This document shows, one piece after another, positions 19,123-27,786 of a stretch of 64,000 nucleotides of DNA. Within the stretch, counting starts at the first letter, position 1. Every line of letters starts with the position of its first letter. The stretch is taken from NCBI GenBank assembly GCA_031285565.1, contig JAITVY010000002.1, positions 1-64,000 of the forward strand, in the 5' to 3' direction. The stretch comes from Tannerella sp. Lineage in GTDB: Bacteria > Bacteroidota > Bacteroidia > Bacteroidales > Tannerellaceae. The notes beneath the pieces are model-generated. The model was not told where the DNA came from. It searched no databases and worked only from the letters and a program-made list of their open reading frames with translations. The translations under genes and the position numbers were made by a program.

Positions 19123-20001
19123 TCAAATATAATACATTTTTCCTCTTTCCATTCGTAAATACCTATTTACTGCAAAAAAAGCGGCGACGACGGATAAGCA
19201 TATACCTATAACCAGGAGTATACCAAAAGTTATAAGTAATCCGTCCAACGAAAGGATCTGATCTAACCCTATCATTTCTCTATGTAAATAGAATAACGTA
19301 ATAACCAGTAAAAATATTGCAAGCAGACCCGCTAAAAAGCCACTTACAATGTTATATCTGACAAAAGGCCTCCGGATGAAACCGGGAGTAGCTCCTACCA
19401 GACGCATGGTGTAAATTAGAAAACGCTTTGAATAAATCAATAAACGAATCGTATTACTAATCAGAACAAATGAAATAATCATCAGTATAATAACCAGGAT
19501 CAATAATGCCAGGCCAATCTGGTTGACGTTATCGTTTACAAGCTGCATCATATCTTTCTGGTAAATTAATTCCGATATATTTGTATAAGATTTTAATCTT
19601 TGCTCGACTACCTGTAAGCTGTCGGGATTCATATATCCGGAGTTTAATTTAATCTCAATAGAAGGGCTGAAAGGATTAAAGCCGAGGAAAATGCGAGGGT
19701 CTTCGCCTAACTCTTCCGTCATCTCATTCGCAGCATCTTCCTTCGAAATGTAAAGTGTAGATTTGATGAAAGACATTTGTTCCAGCTTTTTCTGCGTTTG
19801 AAGAATATCCGATTCTTCTAAATTATCTTTCAATATGATTGAAAACGAAAGATTTTCTCTCATATAAACAGATAATTCGGAACCTAATAATCCTACGATA
19901 AGAAATATACCTATCATATATAATGCCAGTGCAATGCTAATGATAGAAATGAGACGCGAATTAAAAAAAGATACAGACGCTATCTTCTTATTTTCAGGCA
20001 T
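19123..20001 (-). CDS. ftsX: Cell division protein FtsX (ABC-type permease subunit)
   Basis: FtsX is the membrane half of the FtsEX complex, which couples ATP hydrolysis to peptidoglycan hydrolase activation at the septum. The 292-residue protein has one N-terminal transmembrane helix and a large extracytoplasmic loop (about residues 45-165) with the conserved FNPFSPSIEIKL. Three C-terminal helices follow, with the LLIYSKRFLIYTMRLVGATPGFIRRPF coupling segment between them. The FtsE partner is not in the window. It heads the cluster running down to folK. Confidence 0.95.
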   Translation of the reverse strand: MPENKKIASVSFFNSRLISIISIALALYMIGIFLIVGLLGSELSVYMRENLSFSIILKDNLEESDILQTQKKLEQMSFIKSTLYISKEDAANEMTEELGEDPRIFLGFNPFSPSIEIKLNSGYMNPDSLQVVEQRLKSYTNISELIYQKDMMQLVNDNVNQIGLALLILVIILMIISFVLISNTIRLLIYSKRFLIYTMRLVGATPGFIRRPFVRYNIVSGFLAGLLAIFLLVITLFYLHREMIGLDQILSLDGLLITFGILLVIGICLSVVAAFFAVNRYLRMERGKMYYI

Positions 20002-20129
20002 ATAATAACTTCTTCTTAAATGATGCTTTAGGAATAAATGACGACATTCTTACCCAAATTTGTTTCAAAATAACAATTAATCTCAGAAATACGCATGATA
20101 ATTATGAATATTTAACATGCGGCCGCCTT

Positions 20130-21461
20130 TTATATTGCTTTCCCAAAAAGTGTCGCCGATGTCGCATCTTCAATTTTCACCTGTATAAACTGACCGATGC
20201 GAAAGTCTTGTTTATCAAAGATTACGACCTTATTCTGTCCGGTGCGCCCGAATAATTGTTCTCTGGAACGTTTTGAGAACCCTTCAATAAGTACTTCAAA
20301 CGTTCTTCCGATGTCCCGCCGGTTACTGGCTTCCGACAATTTATTTTGCAGATCGATCAAACCTTGTAAGCGTCGCACCTTTTCCTGCTCGGGTATGTCG
20401 TCTACAAGATTTTTCGCTGCATACGTGCCGGGACGCTCTGAGTATTTAAATAGAAAAGCAGAGTCGTAACCAACTTCGCTCATCAATGACAATGTAGCCT
20501 GATAGTCCTCTTCCGTTTCGGAATGATAACCGCAGAAAAGATCGGTCGAAATTCCACAATCGGGTAAAATCCGGCGAATAGCTGCTATACGATTAAGATA
20601 CCATTCGCGGGTATATTTCCGGTTCATTACCTCCAAAATACGCGAACTGCCTGACTGTGCCGGTAAGTGAATATGTTTGCATATATTCGGATGTGCTGCC
20701 ATAATATGTAAAGTCTCATCACTCATATCCTTGGGGTGGGAGGTTGTAAAGCGAATGCGGATATCCGGTACTTCTTCCGCTACGCGAGCTAGTAATTGTG
20801 GAAAGCCAATGATGGTATCATTTGACTCGTAACAATATGAATTTACGTTTTGTCCTAACAGCGTGATCTCGCGATATCCTTTTGATTTCATATCGCGCAC
20901 TTCGTTAAGAATGCTTTCCACATCGCGGCTTCGTTCGCGTCCGCGTGTATAAGGCACAATACAATAGGTACAGAAATTATTACATCCCCGCATAATGGAA
21001 ATAAATCCGGAGATATGTATTCCACCTATCTTCAGGGGAATAACATCTTTATATGTCTCTTGTGTAGATAATGTAACGTTAATCGCTTTTTCCCCTTGTT
21101 CAACAGCCCCTACCAGGTTTGGTAAATCCATATAAGAATCCGGACCGGCAACCAGGTCGACCCCGTGTTTTTGAATTAATTCCTCTTTAACACGTTCAGC
21201 CATGCAACCCAATACGCCAATAATCAGAGATTTTTTCTTCTTGCGGAACGACTGATAATACTGCAACCGGTTTAATACCCGTTGTTCGGCGTTATCACGT
21301 ACCGAACAGGTGTTAATAAAAATAGCATCTGCTTCGTCCGGATTTTCTGTTACCAAATAACCATCTGTATGCATAATAGAGGCAACCACCTCACTGTCTG
21401 ATACATTCATTTGGCAACCGTATGTCTCTATATATAATTTGCGTATGATTCCTTTGTCCAT
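20130..21461 (-). CDS. miaB: tRNA-2-methylthio-N6-dimethylallyladenosine synthase
   Basis: This radical SAM methylthiotransferase modifies A37 of tRNAs. The 443-residue protein has the N-terminal UPF0004 domain with cysteines in ETYGCQMN, NTCSVRDNA and GVLGCMAER that bind the auxiliary cluster. The radical SAM motif RGCNNFCTYC is near residue 155 and a C-terminal TRAM domain follows (FSKRSREQLFGRTGQNKVVIF). An in-frame TTG eight codons upstream is possible but the ATG at 21461, preceded by GGAG, fits homologues. Confidence 0.97.
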   Translation of the reverse strand: MDKGIIRKLYIETYGCQMNVSDSEVVASIMHTDGYLVTENPDEADAIFINTCSVRDNAEQRVLNRLQYYQSFRKKKKSLIIGVLGCMAERVKEELIQKHGVDLVAGPDSYMDLPNLVGAVEQGEKAINVTLSTQETYKDVIPLKIGGIHISGFISIMRGCNNFCTYCIVPYTRGRERSRDVESILNEVRDMKSKGYREITLLGQNVNSYCYESNDTIIGFPQLLARVAEEVPDIRIRFTTSHPKDMSDETLHIMAAHPNICKHIHLPAQSGSSRILEVMNRKYTREWYLNRIAAIRRILPDCGISTDLFCGYHSETEEDYQATLSLMSEVGYDSAFLFKYSERPGTYAAKNLVDDIPEQEKVRRLQGLIDLQNKLSEASNRRDIGRTFEVLIEGFSKRSREQLFGRTGQNKVVIFDKQDFRIGQFIQVKIEDATSATLFGKAI

Positions 21462-21538
21462 TATCTCTTTTTTCTCCAAAAACAATCTCTATCCCGAATA
21501 AAATATTTATATTTGGCTTGCAAAAGTAATCAAAAGTT

Positions 21539-21913
21539 ATGGAAGATAATATTGGGAATCTGATATATTATATTTTAATTTTTGCTGTTGCACTTATTAG
21601 TTGGATTAGTGGCCTGACTAAAAAAAAGCAGCAAAAGCAGACAACAATACCAGCACCTTTCCCTACGCAGGAAATAACCGATGTTCCTCCGGCGCCTCCA
21701 AAAAAGAGGAAACAAGGACCTCCTCCGGTACCTAAACGTATGCGGCAGGAATCTTATAAAGATTCTTTTTTATCTTCAAAGAATAAAGACGCTACAACAA
21801 TTTTACAGGAAGAAGAAGGGACTCACCTTATGGATGACCTGGAACTGAATAATCCCGAATCATTTCGTAAAGCAATTATATATTCGGAAATACTGAACCG
21901 CAAAGAATGGTGA
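21539..21913 (+). CDS. Membrane-anchored proline-rich hypothetical protein
   Basis: The 124-residue protein has one N-terminal membrane segment (about residues 7-24), then a basic patch (TKKKQQKQ) and a proline-rich linker with repeated PP and KKR. The C-terminus is acidic, ending in SFRKAIIYSEILNRKEW, a motif I have the impression is conserved in Bacteroidota proteins of this kind. Function unknown. It is divergent from miaB, and a TATATTTG element at 21508-21515 gives a likely promoter with a very short leader. Confidence 0.75.
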   Translation: MEDNIGNLIYYILIFAVALISWISGLTKKKQQKQTTIPAPFPTQEITDVPPAPPKKRKQGPPPVPKRMRQESYKDSFLSSKNKDATTILQEEEGTHLMDDLELNNPESFRKAIIYSEILNRKEW

Positions 21914-21999
21914 TGTATCTTATTTAATCTCTTCAATTTTACAGGATTCTATCTGAAAATAATAGTAAACCATAGGTTACATTATCGTTAAATAAATGT

Positions 22000-22007
22000 T
22001 ATCTTTG
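22000..22007 (+). promoter_or_regulatory. Probable promoter of the CoA-transferase gene
   Basis: TATCTTTG matches the -7 consensus 42 bp before the start codon. The -33 region reads TTAC at the right distance, so the promoter is only partly canonical. Confidence 0.5.
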
Positions 22008-22049
22008 TGCCGCGAAAAAGGCAATCAAAACATATAATATAATCATATC

Positions 22050-23546
22050 ATGGCTTTAAAATTTATTACAGCCGAAGAGGCTGCTTCTTATGTTTGTCAC
22101 GACGATAACGTCGGATTCAGCGGTTTTACCCCTGCCGGATGTCCGAAAACAATTCCTTCAGCAATAGCAAAACGTGCAGAGGAAGAACATGATAAGGGTA
22201 ACCCATTCAAAATCGGAATGTTTACCGGTGCTTCTACCGGCGATCGTTTAGACGGTGCTTTGGCTCGTGCAAAAGCAGTAAAATTCCGGACACCATATCA
22301 ATCCAATAAAGATATGCGTGCATTATTAAATTCGCACGAAGCTGCGTATTTTGATCTTCACCTGTCTGAATTAGCACAAGGACTACGCTACGGTTTCTAT
22401 GGAAAAGTGAACGTTGCTGTTATCGAAGCTGCAGATGTTACTGAAGACGGAGAAATTGTTTTAACTGATGGTGTTGGAATATCACCAACCATTTGCCGGT
22501 TAGCCGATAAAATCTTAATCGAATTAAATCGCTATCACCCGAAAGAAATCCGGGGTATGCATGATATATATGAACCGAAAGATCCGCCTTCGCGTCGCGA
22601 AATTCCTATTTATACACCTTCAGATCGAATCGGTTCACCGGTTGTTAAAGTCGATCCCGCCAAAATAATCGGAGTTGTAGAAACAAATAATCCGACAGAA
22701 AGTGGCGCTTTTACTCCGCTAGATGATGTAACATTAGCTATCGGAAGAAATGTAGCGAACTTTTTGGTTGACGAAATGAAAGCTGGACGTATCCCGACAT
22801 CTTTCCTGCCACTTCAAAGCGGCGTTGGGAATGTGGCAAATGCCGTATTGGGATGTATGGGTGAAAACAAAGATATTCCTGCATTTAATGTTTATACCGA
22901 AGTTATTCAGGATGCAGTGATCAAGCTAATGAAAGAAGACCGGGTTAAATTTGCCAGTGGTTGTTCTTTGAGTGTAAGCGCTGATGTTTTAAAAGAAATT
23001 TATGGAAACCTTGATTTCTTTAAAGACAAACTATTGCTTCGTCCGCAGGAAATCTCTAATAATCCTGAAGTAGCACGTCGTTTGGGGCTGATTACAATTA
23101 ATACCGCATTGGAAGCTGATATCTTTGGTAATATCAATTCTACGCATGTAACCGGAACAAAAATGATGAATGGCCTGGGAGGTTCAGGCGATTTCACCCG
23201 TGCAGCTTACATGTCTATATTCACTACACCATCAACGGCAAAAGATGGTAAAATCAGTGCTTTTGTTCCAATGGTATCGCATCTGGATCACAGCGAACAT
23301 TCCGTGAAAATTATTATTTCCGAATATGGAGTGGCCGACTTACGAGGCAAATCACCTGTTCAACGTGCAAGAGCAATTATAGACAACTGTGTACATCCGG
23401 ATTATCGTCCGTTGCTCAATGAATACCTCGAAATGGGTATATCAGGCCAAACACCTCAAAATCTGAAATGCTGTTTTGCATTCCATGAAGAATTGGGTAA
23501 AAGCGGCGATATGCACAATGTAGATTGGAGTACTTGCAATAAATAA
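22050..23546 (+). CDS. Acetyl-CoA hydrolase/transferase family protein (succinate/acetate CoA-transferase type)
   Basis: This 498-residue class I CoA-transferase is of the acetyl-CoA hydrolase/succinyl-CoA:acetate transferase type. It moves CoA between short-chain acids during fermentation. Visible landmarks are FSGFTPAGCPKTIP near the N-terminus, FTGASTGDRLDGAL, the oxyanion-loop segment LQSGVGNVANAVLG, VYTEVIQDAV with the likely catalytic Glu, and FVPMVSHLDHSEHSV. In a Bacteroidales fermenter it fits conversion between succinate, propionate and acetate thioesters. MeaB elsewhere in the window points to the same succinate-propionate route, by inference. Confidence 0.93.
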   Translation: MALKFITAEEAASYVCHDDNVGFSGFTPAGCPKTIPSAIAKRAEEEHDKGNPFKIGMFTGASTGDRLDGALARAKAVKFRTPYQSNKDMRALLNSHEAAYFDLHLSELAQGLRYGFYGKVNVAVIEAADVTEDGEIVLTDGVGISPTICRLADKILIELNRYHPKEIRGMHDIYEPKDPPSRREIPIYTPSDRIGSPVVKVDPAKIIGVVETNNPTESGAFTPLDDVTLAIGRNVANFLVDEMKAGRIPTSFLPLQSGVGNVANAVLGCMGENKDIPAFNVYTEVIQDAVIKLMKEDRVKFASGCSLSVSADVLKEIYGNLDFFKDKLLLRPQEISNNPEVARRLGLITINTALEADIFGNINSTHVTGTKMMNGLGGSGDFTRAAYMSIFTTPSTAKDGKISAFVPMVSHLDHSEHSVKIIISEYGVADLRGKSPVQRARAIIDNCVHPDYRPLLNEYLEMGISGQTPQNLKCCFAFHEELGKSGDMHNVDWSTCNK

Positions 23547-23667
23547 TGCCAACCAGTAAGGAGCATTAAAACATAATTCATTAAGAATGATGGTTTCTTT
23601 TAGGCCTCTCCTGTGGGGAGGCTCTGAGGGGCAGGGATGTTAGAATGTTTTTATAAATTCTGAAATG

Positions 23668-23700
23668 AGGGCCGTTTCGATTACGAGACAGCCCTTTTCT
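23668..23700 (+). terminator. Intrinsic terminator after the CoA-transferase gene
   Basis: AGGGCCGTTTCG (23668-23679) pairs with CGAGACAGCCCT (23684-23695) through 11 of 12 positions including one G-U, with a four-base loop and TTTTCT after it. A second small GC-rich hairpin (GCCTCTCC/GGGGAGGC, 23604-23622) lies between it and the stop codon. Confidence 0.75.
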
Positions 23701-23708
23701 GTACTTAT

Positions 23709-23760
23709 ACAAACTTTTTAATTCATAAATATTAGTTGTAAAATTCAAAACAGCTTCTAA
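23709..23760. mobile_element. Solo right end of the MITE-like repeat
   Basis: These 52 bp match the right-hand end of the complete element at 12019-12217. They include a terminal repeat (23740-23760) that is the exact complement of that copy's left end. No left end or hairpin is present. As with copy 1, it ends only a few bases from the stop codon of a minus-strand gene (23764). Confidence 0.75.
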
Positions 23761-23763
23761 TAA

Positions 23764-24333
23764 TCAGATAACCATTTCTTTTACCGTAACATTACCCGGA
23801 CGGTCCGAGACACGGATAGTAACCATGCTGCCTGTTAATGGGATATTCGCCGATTGGGTCGTGTATTTCCAATCCAGCCCATTCGCATCAGCTAAGGCTA
23901 TTCCTTTTTCTACTAATGTATAGTCGTTTTGACGGATTTTAACCGTAACCTCTTTCACCTCGAAATCATCGGTTGCAGAAACTACGATACCTTCACCCGG
24001 CTGTCCGCTATATTCATCCAAATGAACTGTTTTGATAACAGGCAAATTTAGGTAATCGGCCACAGCAACGTTATAAGCAGTTAATGCATCTTCCGAATGT
24101 TGTGCTTTCTCGCTATATGCCTTAAAGGTATCTGCATCTGTAAGAGCTGCCTTTGCATAAATAGTAGCTTCTTTAAAACGGAGCCTTTGTTTCTTTTGAG
24201 CATCGGATTGGTAGCCGGTGCATTGTGGACGTTTGGAAAGGATAATCTTTCCTTTGCAGTTGCGGTATACCATCTGGTTACCAATCATTCCCCTTATACC
24301 AAGTAGGAATAAATTATTTTCGACCTTCGCCAT
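23764..24333 (-). CDS. Hypothetical protein with C-terminal Ig-like domain
   Basis: This 189-residue protein has no signal peptide. The N-terminal third is basic (GMIGNQMVYRNCKGKIILSK) with a helical middle rich in A and K. From about residue 105 there is a beta-sandwich-like domain (HLDEYSGQPGEGIVVSATDDFEVKEVTVKI...). I recognise it only as a recurrent Bacteroidota hypothetical and assign no function. It has an unusually good promoter on its own strand with two tandem palindromes just upstream, so it is probably a strongly controlled gene. Confidence 0.75.
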   Translation of the reverse strand: MAKVENNLFLLGIRGMIGNQMVYRNCKGKIILSKRPQCTGYQSDAQKKQRLRFKEATIYAKAALTDADTFKAYSEKAQHSEDALTAYNVAVADYLNLPVIKTVHLDEYSGQPGEGIVVSATDDFEVKEVTVKIRQNDYTLVEKGIALADANGLDWKYTTQSANIPLTGSMVTIRVSDRPGNVTVKEMVI

Positions 24334-24429
24334 TGTATAATAATGTTAAATTAAGAACTGAAAACTTAAACTTGAATTAGAGTTCAAATATTGGTTTACC
24401 GATGCGCATCCTGTTTGCCTTTATAAATA

Positions 24430-24460
24430 CAAAAATACAACCTTTGTTTGGATGCTCAAA
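24430..24460 (-). promoter_or_regulatory. Near-perfect Bacteroidota promoter for the Ig-like gene
   Basis: On the minus strand TTTG (24457-24460) is followed after exactly 19 bp by TATTTTTG (24430-24437), matching TTTG-N19-TAnnTTTG. Transcription should start near 24423, about 90 bases before the ATG at 24333. Confidence 0.75.
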
Positions 24461-24465
24461 GAAAG

Positions 24466-24503
24466 TGTACCATTCTGGTACAGAAGTGTATCAAAATGGT
24501 ACA
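24466..24503. promoter_or_regulatory. Two tandem palindromic operator-like sites
   Basis: TGTACCA-TTC-TGGTACA (24466-24482) is a perfect 7-3-7 palindrome. TGTATCA-AAA-TGGTACA (24487-24503) is the same site with one mismatch. Their centres are 21 bp apart, two turns of the helix, and they end 6 bp upstream of the -33 element of the minus-strand promoter, the expected place for an activator dimer pair. Confidence 0.65.
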
Positions 24504-24832
24504 GTATGGTCTGAAAAGTATTTTTAATCTCAAATGAGATCTTATCATCAGGTTCAAAATGTTTAAAATGCAACGTGAAAATATGTTCTCAAATGTATCT
24601 GATTGTGAATATCGAAGTTTGATAAGGATCCAAGGTCGACCTAAGACAAACCTAAGACGGAGTTAAGAGAATCCATACAAAAAAGCTGTCAAAAATCAGA
24701 TAAAAATGCGTCGATACAGAAAATATTTGTATTTATTTGTTAATAAATATCGCCAAAAGCGTTTCTTAGCCCTTTTTTGATATAAGTCTGTAACTTGTAT
24801 CAAAAATCAATAGAATTTGAGGAGTTTCTTAT

Positions 24833-24840
24833 TATCTTTG
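24833..24840 (+). promoter_or_regulatory. -7 element for the oxidoreductase gene
   Basis: TATCTTTG lies 21 bp before the ATG at 24862. The nearest TTTG (24816-24819) is 13 bp upstream, closer than usual, so the -33 part is doubtful. Confidence 0.5.
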
Positions 24841-24861
24841 AACAGCTTAAATCGATAAAAG

Positions 24862-25836
24862 ATGAAAACGATACATTGGGGAGTAATCGGATGTGGTGAT
24901 GTGTGCGAAGTAAAGAGCGGTCCTGCCTTTTCGAAGTGTGAAAATTCATGTTTAGTAACAGTCATGCGTCGTAATCAGGAAAGAGCTGTGGATTTTGCTA
25001 AACGCCATCAGGTTGAATATTATTATACGGATGCGGAGCTGCTTATCAATGACCCGAACGTAGATGTCATTTATATTGCAACACCTCCACAAAGTCATGC
25101 AGAACTAACAATTCAGGCATTACAGGCAGGAAAGCCTGTTTATGTAGAAAAGCCGATGGGCATAAATTACAACGAATGCCTCCGGATGAATCAGGCTGCA
25201 AAAGACAATAATCAAAAATTATGGGTAGCCTATTACCGACGGTCACTTCCCTATTTTTTGAAAGTAAAAGAACTTTTGGAACATCAGGAAATCGGGGATA
25301 TTCAGGTTGTGAGGACTGTCTTTCTGCGACCGCCGCTTCCGGCAGATTTGGATGAAAGTACCTATACCTGGCGCACAGATAAGGAGATTGCAGGAGGAGG
25401 CTATTTCTTTGATATGGCATCTCATACGATTGACATTCTGATGTTTTTACTCGGAAATATTAAAAAAGCGAGTGGGGTAGTCAGCAATGTAGCCCATCTA
25501 TATAATGTGGAAGACGTTGTAAGCGCTTCATTTCTTTTTGATTCCGGGATAGTCGGATCGTCTGTATGGAGTTTTGTTTCTTCTTCGGAAGCTACAACCG
25601 ATGATATAGAAATTATCGGAAGTAAAGGCTCTATCCGTTTTTCTACATTTGATTTCAGTGATATCGTATTGAAAACAACAAGTAAAATAGAGACTTTTCA
25701 TTTTGATAGACCTGTACATATACAACAGCATATGATTCAGAGCATCGTGAATGAAATGCTGGGAGTGGGAGAGTGCCCTTCTACCGGCGAAACCGCAGCG
25801 CTAACGAATTGGGTTATGGATCAGGTCACAGGCTAA
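24862..25836 (+). CDS. Gfo/Idh/MocA family oxidoreductase
   Basis: This 324-residue NAD(P)-dependent dehydrogenase is of the glucose-fructose oxidoreductase family. The Rossmann start is WGVIGCGDVCEVKSGPAF, followed by VDVIYIATPPQSHAE and the conserved EKPMG (about residue 97) whose lysine is usually catalytic. The GGGYFFDMASHTIDIL segment near 180 carries the conserved Asp/His. It would oxidise a sugar, inositol or related polyol. The substrate cannot be told from the sequence. It stands alone and is followed by a repeat element rather than a partner gene. Confidence 0.93.
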   Translation: MKTIHWGVIGCGDVCEVKSGPAFSKCENSCLVTVMRRNQERAVDFAKRHQVEYYYTDAELLINDPNVDVIYIATPPQSHAELTIQALQAGKPVYVEKPMGINYNECLRMNQAAKDNNQKLWVAYYRRSLPYFLKVKELLEHQEIGDIQVVRTVFLRPPLPADLDESTYTWRTDKEIAGGGYFFDMASHTIDILMFLLGNIKKASGVVSNVAHLYNVEDVVSASFLFDSGIVGSSVWSFVSSSEATTDDIEIIGSKGSIRFSTFDFSDIVLKTTSKIETFHFDRPVHIQQHMIQSIVNEMLGVGECPSTGETAALTNWVMDQVTG

Positions 25837-25857
25837 TTACTGTTATTTATATTTCTC

Positions 25858-26051
25858 AGTAGCTGTTAGGGATTTTTTCGTAAATACTTTTAGAGTTATT
25901 TTTTGATGGATTTTTAACAATGTTTACTGCATAATAGCGGGCTATTAAAAGGAAACATTGTTAAAAAGGCACAAAAAAGAGCCTAAGAGGATGCGAAAAA
26001 TATGCTTCTAACATTATAAAACTTATTATTGTAAAATTCCTAACAGCTACT
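25858..26051. mobile_element. MITE-like repeat element, complete copy 2
   Basis: This 194-bp element has 19-bp terminal inverted repeats (AGTAGCTGTTAGGGATTTT at 25858-25876, complement with one mismatch at 26033-26051). The 57-bp hairpin (25911-25967) has perfect 15-base arms and the same apical palindrome TAATAGCGGGCTATTA as copy 1. The arm sequences differ from copy 1 but still pair perfectly. It fills most of the gap between the oxidoreductase gene and ispH, which otherwise holds no gene. Confidence 0.8.
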
Positions 26052-26138
26052 CAGGTCTTAATGGATAAAATTAGAAACTTAACAACAATTATGTCGAAAA
26101 TAAAATCCCTCTTAATTGTCAATTATCGTAAGCAATTC

Positions 26139-27011
26139 TCATATATCCGAATTTATTTCTTTTATACGAGCGGCAACTTCTTCCATTAACCACTTGGGTG
26201 TGGATGTTGCACCGCAAACACCGACTTTTTGTATGTTGGCTGGTAGCCGTTCCGAGATTTCAGAAGCTTCTGTGATAAAGACCGTATGAGGATTCGCTTT
26301 TTTGCACTCTTCAAACAGCATCTTGCCATTCGAACTCTTTTCTCCGGCAACGAAATAAATCCAATCATGTCCAGCTGCGAATTTCTGTATGTTAGGCAAT
26401 CGATTAGCTACCTGACGGCAAATAGTATCGTAATAATTAAATTTTACATCCGGAGAAATGCGTTGTGTAATAACTTCAATAATCTGCCCGAATCCGTCCA
26501 GAGGTTTTGTGGTTTGTGAGAAAAGAATAATATCCTGATCAAAATTAAGCTTATTCAGATCATCTATACTCTCAATAACGATGGCAGTTCCATTTGTTTG
26601 TCCGACTAATCCGTTTACTTCGGCATGTCCTTGTTTACCATATATAACAAGTTGGGTTTGCGAATCTTTGCATTCCTGATAGCAACGATGTATTTTACGT
26701 TGCAACTGAAGTACAACAGGACAGGTAGCATCAATTATTTTTATCTGATTTTCCTCTGCCAGCAGATAAGTCGACGGAGGCTCTCCGTGTGCACGCAGTA
26801 AAACTGTACGTTTTTTTATATGGTTGAGGTCATCATGCTTGATTGTACGGAGTCCTAATGTTTTCAACCGATCCATTTCAAGGTTATTGTGAACCAGGTC
26901 TCCCAGGCAATATAGTTCGTCTGTATCGGCGAGTTCTCTTTCTGCACTTTGTATTGCTTTTACAACGCCGAAGCAAAAGCCTGATTCATGATCGATAGTA
27001 ACCTCAAGCAT
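26139..27011 (-). CDS. ispH: 4-hydroxy-3-methylbut-2-enyl diphosphate reductase
   Basis: IspH is the last enzyme of the MEP isoprenoid pathway, an iron-sulfur enzyme that yields IPP and DMAPP. The 290-residue protein carries the three cluster cysteines in GFCFGV (about residue 13), DATCPVV (about 95) and DTICRQVANR (about 195). The conserved RAHGEPP and the C-terminal VGVCGATSTPKWL are also present. It follows cmk by 6 bp; the porQ-cmk-ispH order is the one I recall from Porphyromonas-type genomes. Confidence 0.97.
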   Translation of the reverse strand: MLEVTIDHESGFCFGVVKAIQSAERELADTDELYCLGDLVHNNLEMDRLKTLGLRTIKHDDLNHIKKRTVLLRAHGEPPSTYLLAEENQIKIIDATCPVVLQLQRKIHRCYQECKDSQTQLVIYGKQGHAEVNGLVGQTNGTAIVIESIDDLNKLNFDQDIILFSQTTKPLDGFGQIIEVITQRISPDVKFNYYDTICRQVANRLPNIQKFAAGHDWIYFVAGEKSSNGKMLFEECKKANPHTVFITEASEISERLPANIQKVGVCGATSTPKWLMEEVAARIKEINSDI

Positions 27012-27017
27012 GATATA

Positions 27018-27704
27018 TTATGCAATAACCTGTTCAAACTTTTGTAACAGCCAATCCTGTTGCTCCGGAATTGTCAGATAAGTATTATCTAATTCAATTG
27101 CATCAGGCGCTTTACGAAGAGGGCTTTCCTTCCGGGTCATATCCATTTGGTCGCGTTGCTTAACATTATCCAGAATCTCATCAAAAGAAGCTTCCTGACC
27201 TTTCGCCTTCATTTCATCTAATCGACGTTGTGCACGCACTTCTGCTGAAGCTGTCAAAAAGATTTTTAATTCGGCATCAGGAAAAACAACTGTACCGATA
27301 TCACGTCCGTCCATCACAATGCCTTTGGCTTGTCCCAGCATTTGCTGCTTTTCAACTAATGCATGCCTGACAAAGTCAATTGCTGCAATCTGGCTCACTT
27401 TCGACGCCACTTTCAGGCTGCGGATGTCAGTTTCAACATTTACTCCATTCAGATAGGTATCTGTTTCTCCGTTTTCCGGATTTATATGAAAAGTGATTTC
27501 AATCAGGTTCATTGCTTTCTGTAATGATTCTTTGTCGATCACATCACTTGTGAAATAACCATGTTGAAGTGCATAAAGTGTAACGGCGCGATACATGGCG
27601 CCACTATCGATATAGCTATAACCAATAGCTTTGGCCAGGTTTTTTGCCATAGTGCTTTTTCCGCATGATGAAAAACCGTCGATTGCTACTATAATCTTTT
27701 TCAT
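27018..27704 (-). CDS. cmk: Cytidylate kinase
   Basis: This enzyme phosphorylates CMP and dCMP. The 228-residue protein has the P-loop [16 protein letters not shown] at the start, the [13 protein letters not shown] substrate segment, the [23 protein letters not shown] core near residue 130 and a C-terminal [12 protein letters not shown]. The length is normal. It is cotranscribed with ispH (6 bp apart). The 82-bp gap to porQ contains three GACTACT repeats of unknown meaning. Confidence 0.97.
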   Translation of the reverse strand: MKKIIVAIDGFSSCGKSTMAKNLAKAIGYSYIDSGAMYRAVTLYALQHGYFTSDVIDKESLQKAMNLIEITFHINPENGETDTYLNGVNVETDIRSLKVASKVSQIAAIDFVRHALVEKQQMLGQAKGIVMDGRDIGTVVFPDAELKIFLTASAEVRAQRRLDEMKAKGQEASFDEILDNVKQRDQMDMTRKESPLRKAPDAIELDNTYLTIPEQQDWLLQKFEQVIA

Positions 27705-27786
27705 TGACTTTTTCCTTTCTTCTTTTTCTTTACTTGACTACTGAGCGAAGCGGTGACTACTGGCTACTTGACTACTTTTTTATTTT

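Larger units (their letters stand above)
24334..24861. other. 528-bp divergent control region
   Basis: No coding region is visible. The left part holds the minus-strand promoter and two palindromic operator candidates (24430-24503). The right part has a -7 element, TATCTTTG at 24833-24840, for the oxidoreductase gene. In between (about 24510-24800) the sequence is A+T-rich with short GAC-containing repeats (GGTCGACCTAAGACAAACCTAAGAC near 24635) that I cannot assign. Confidence 0.5.
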
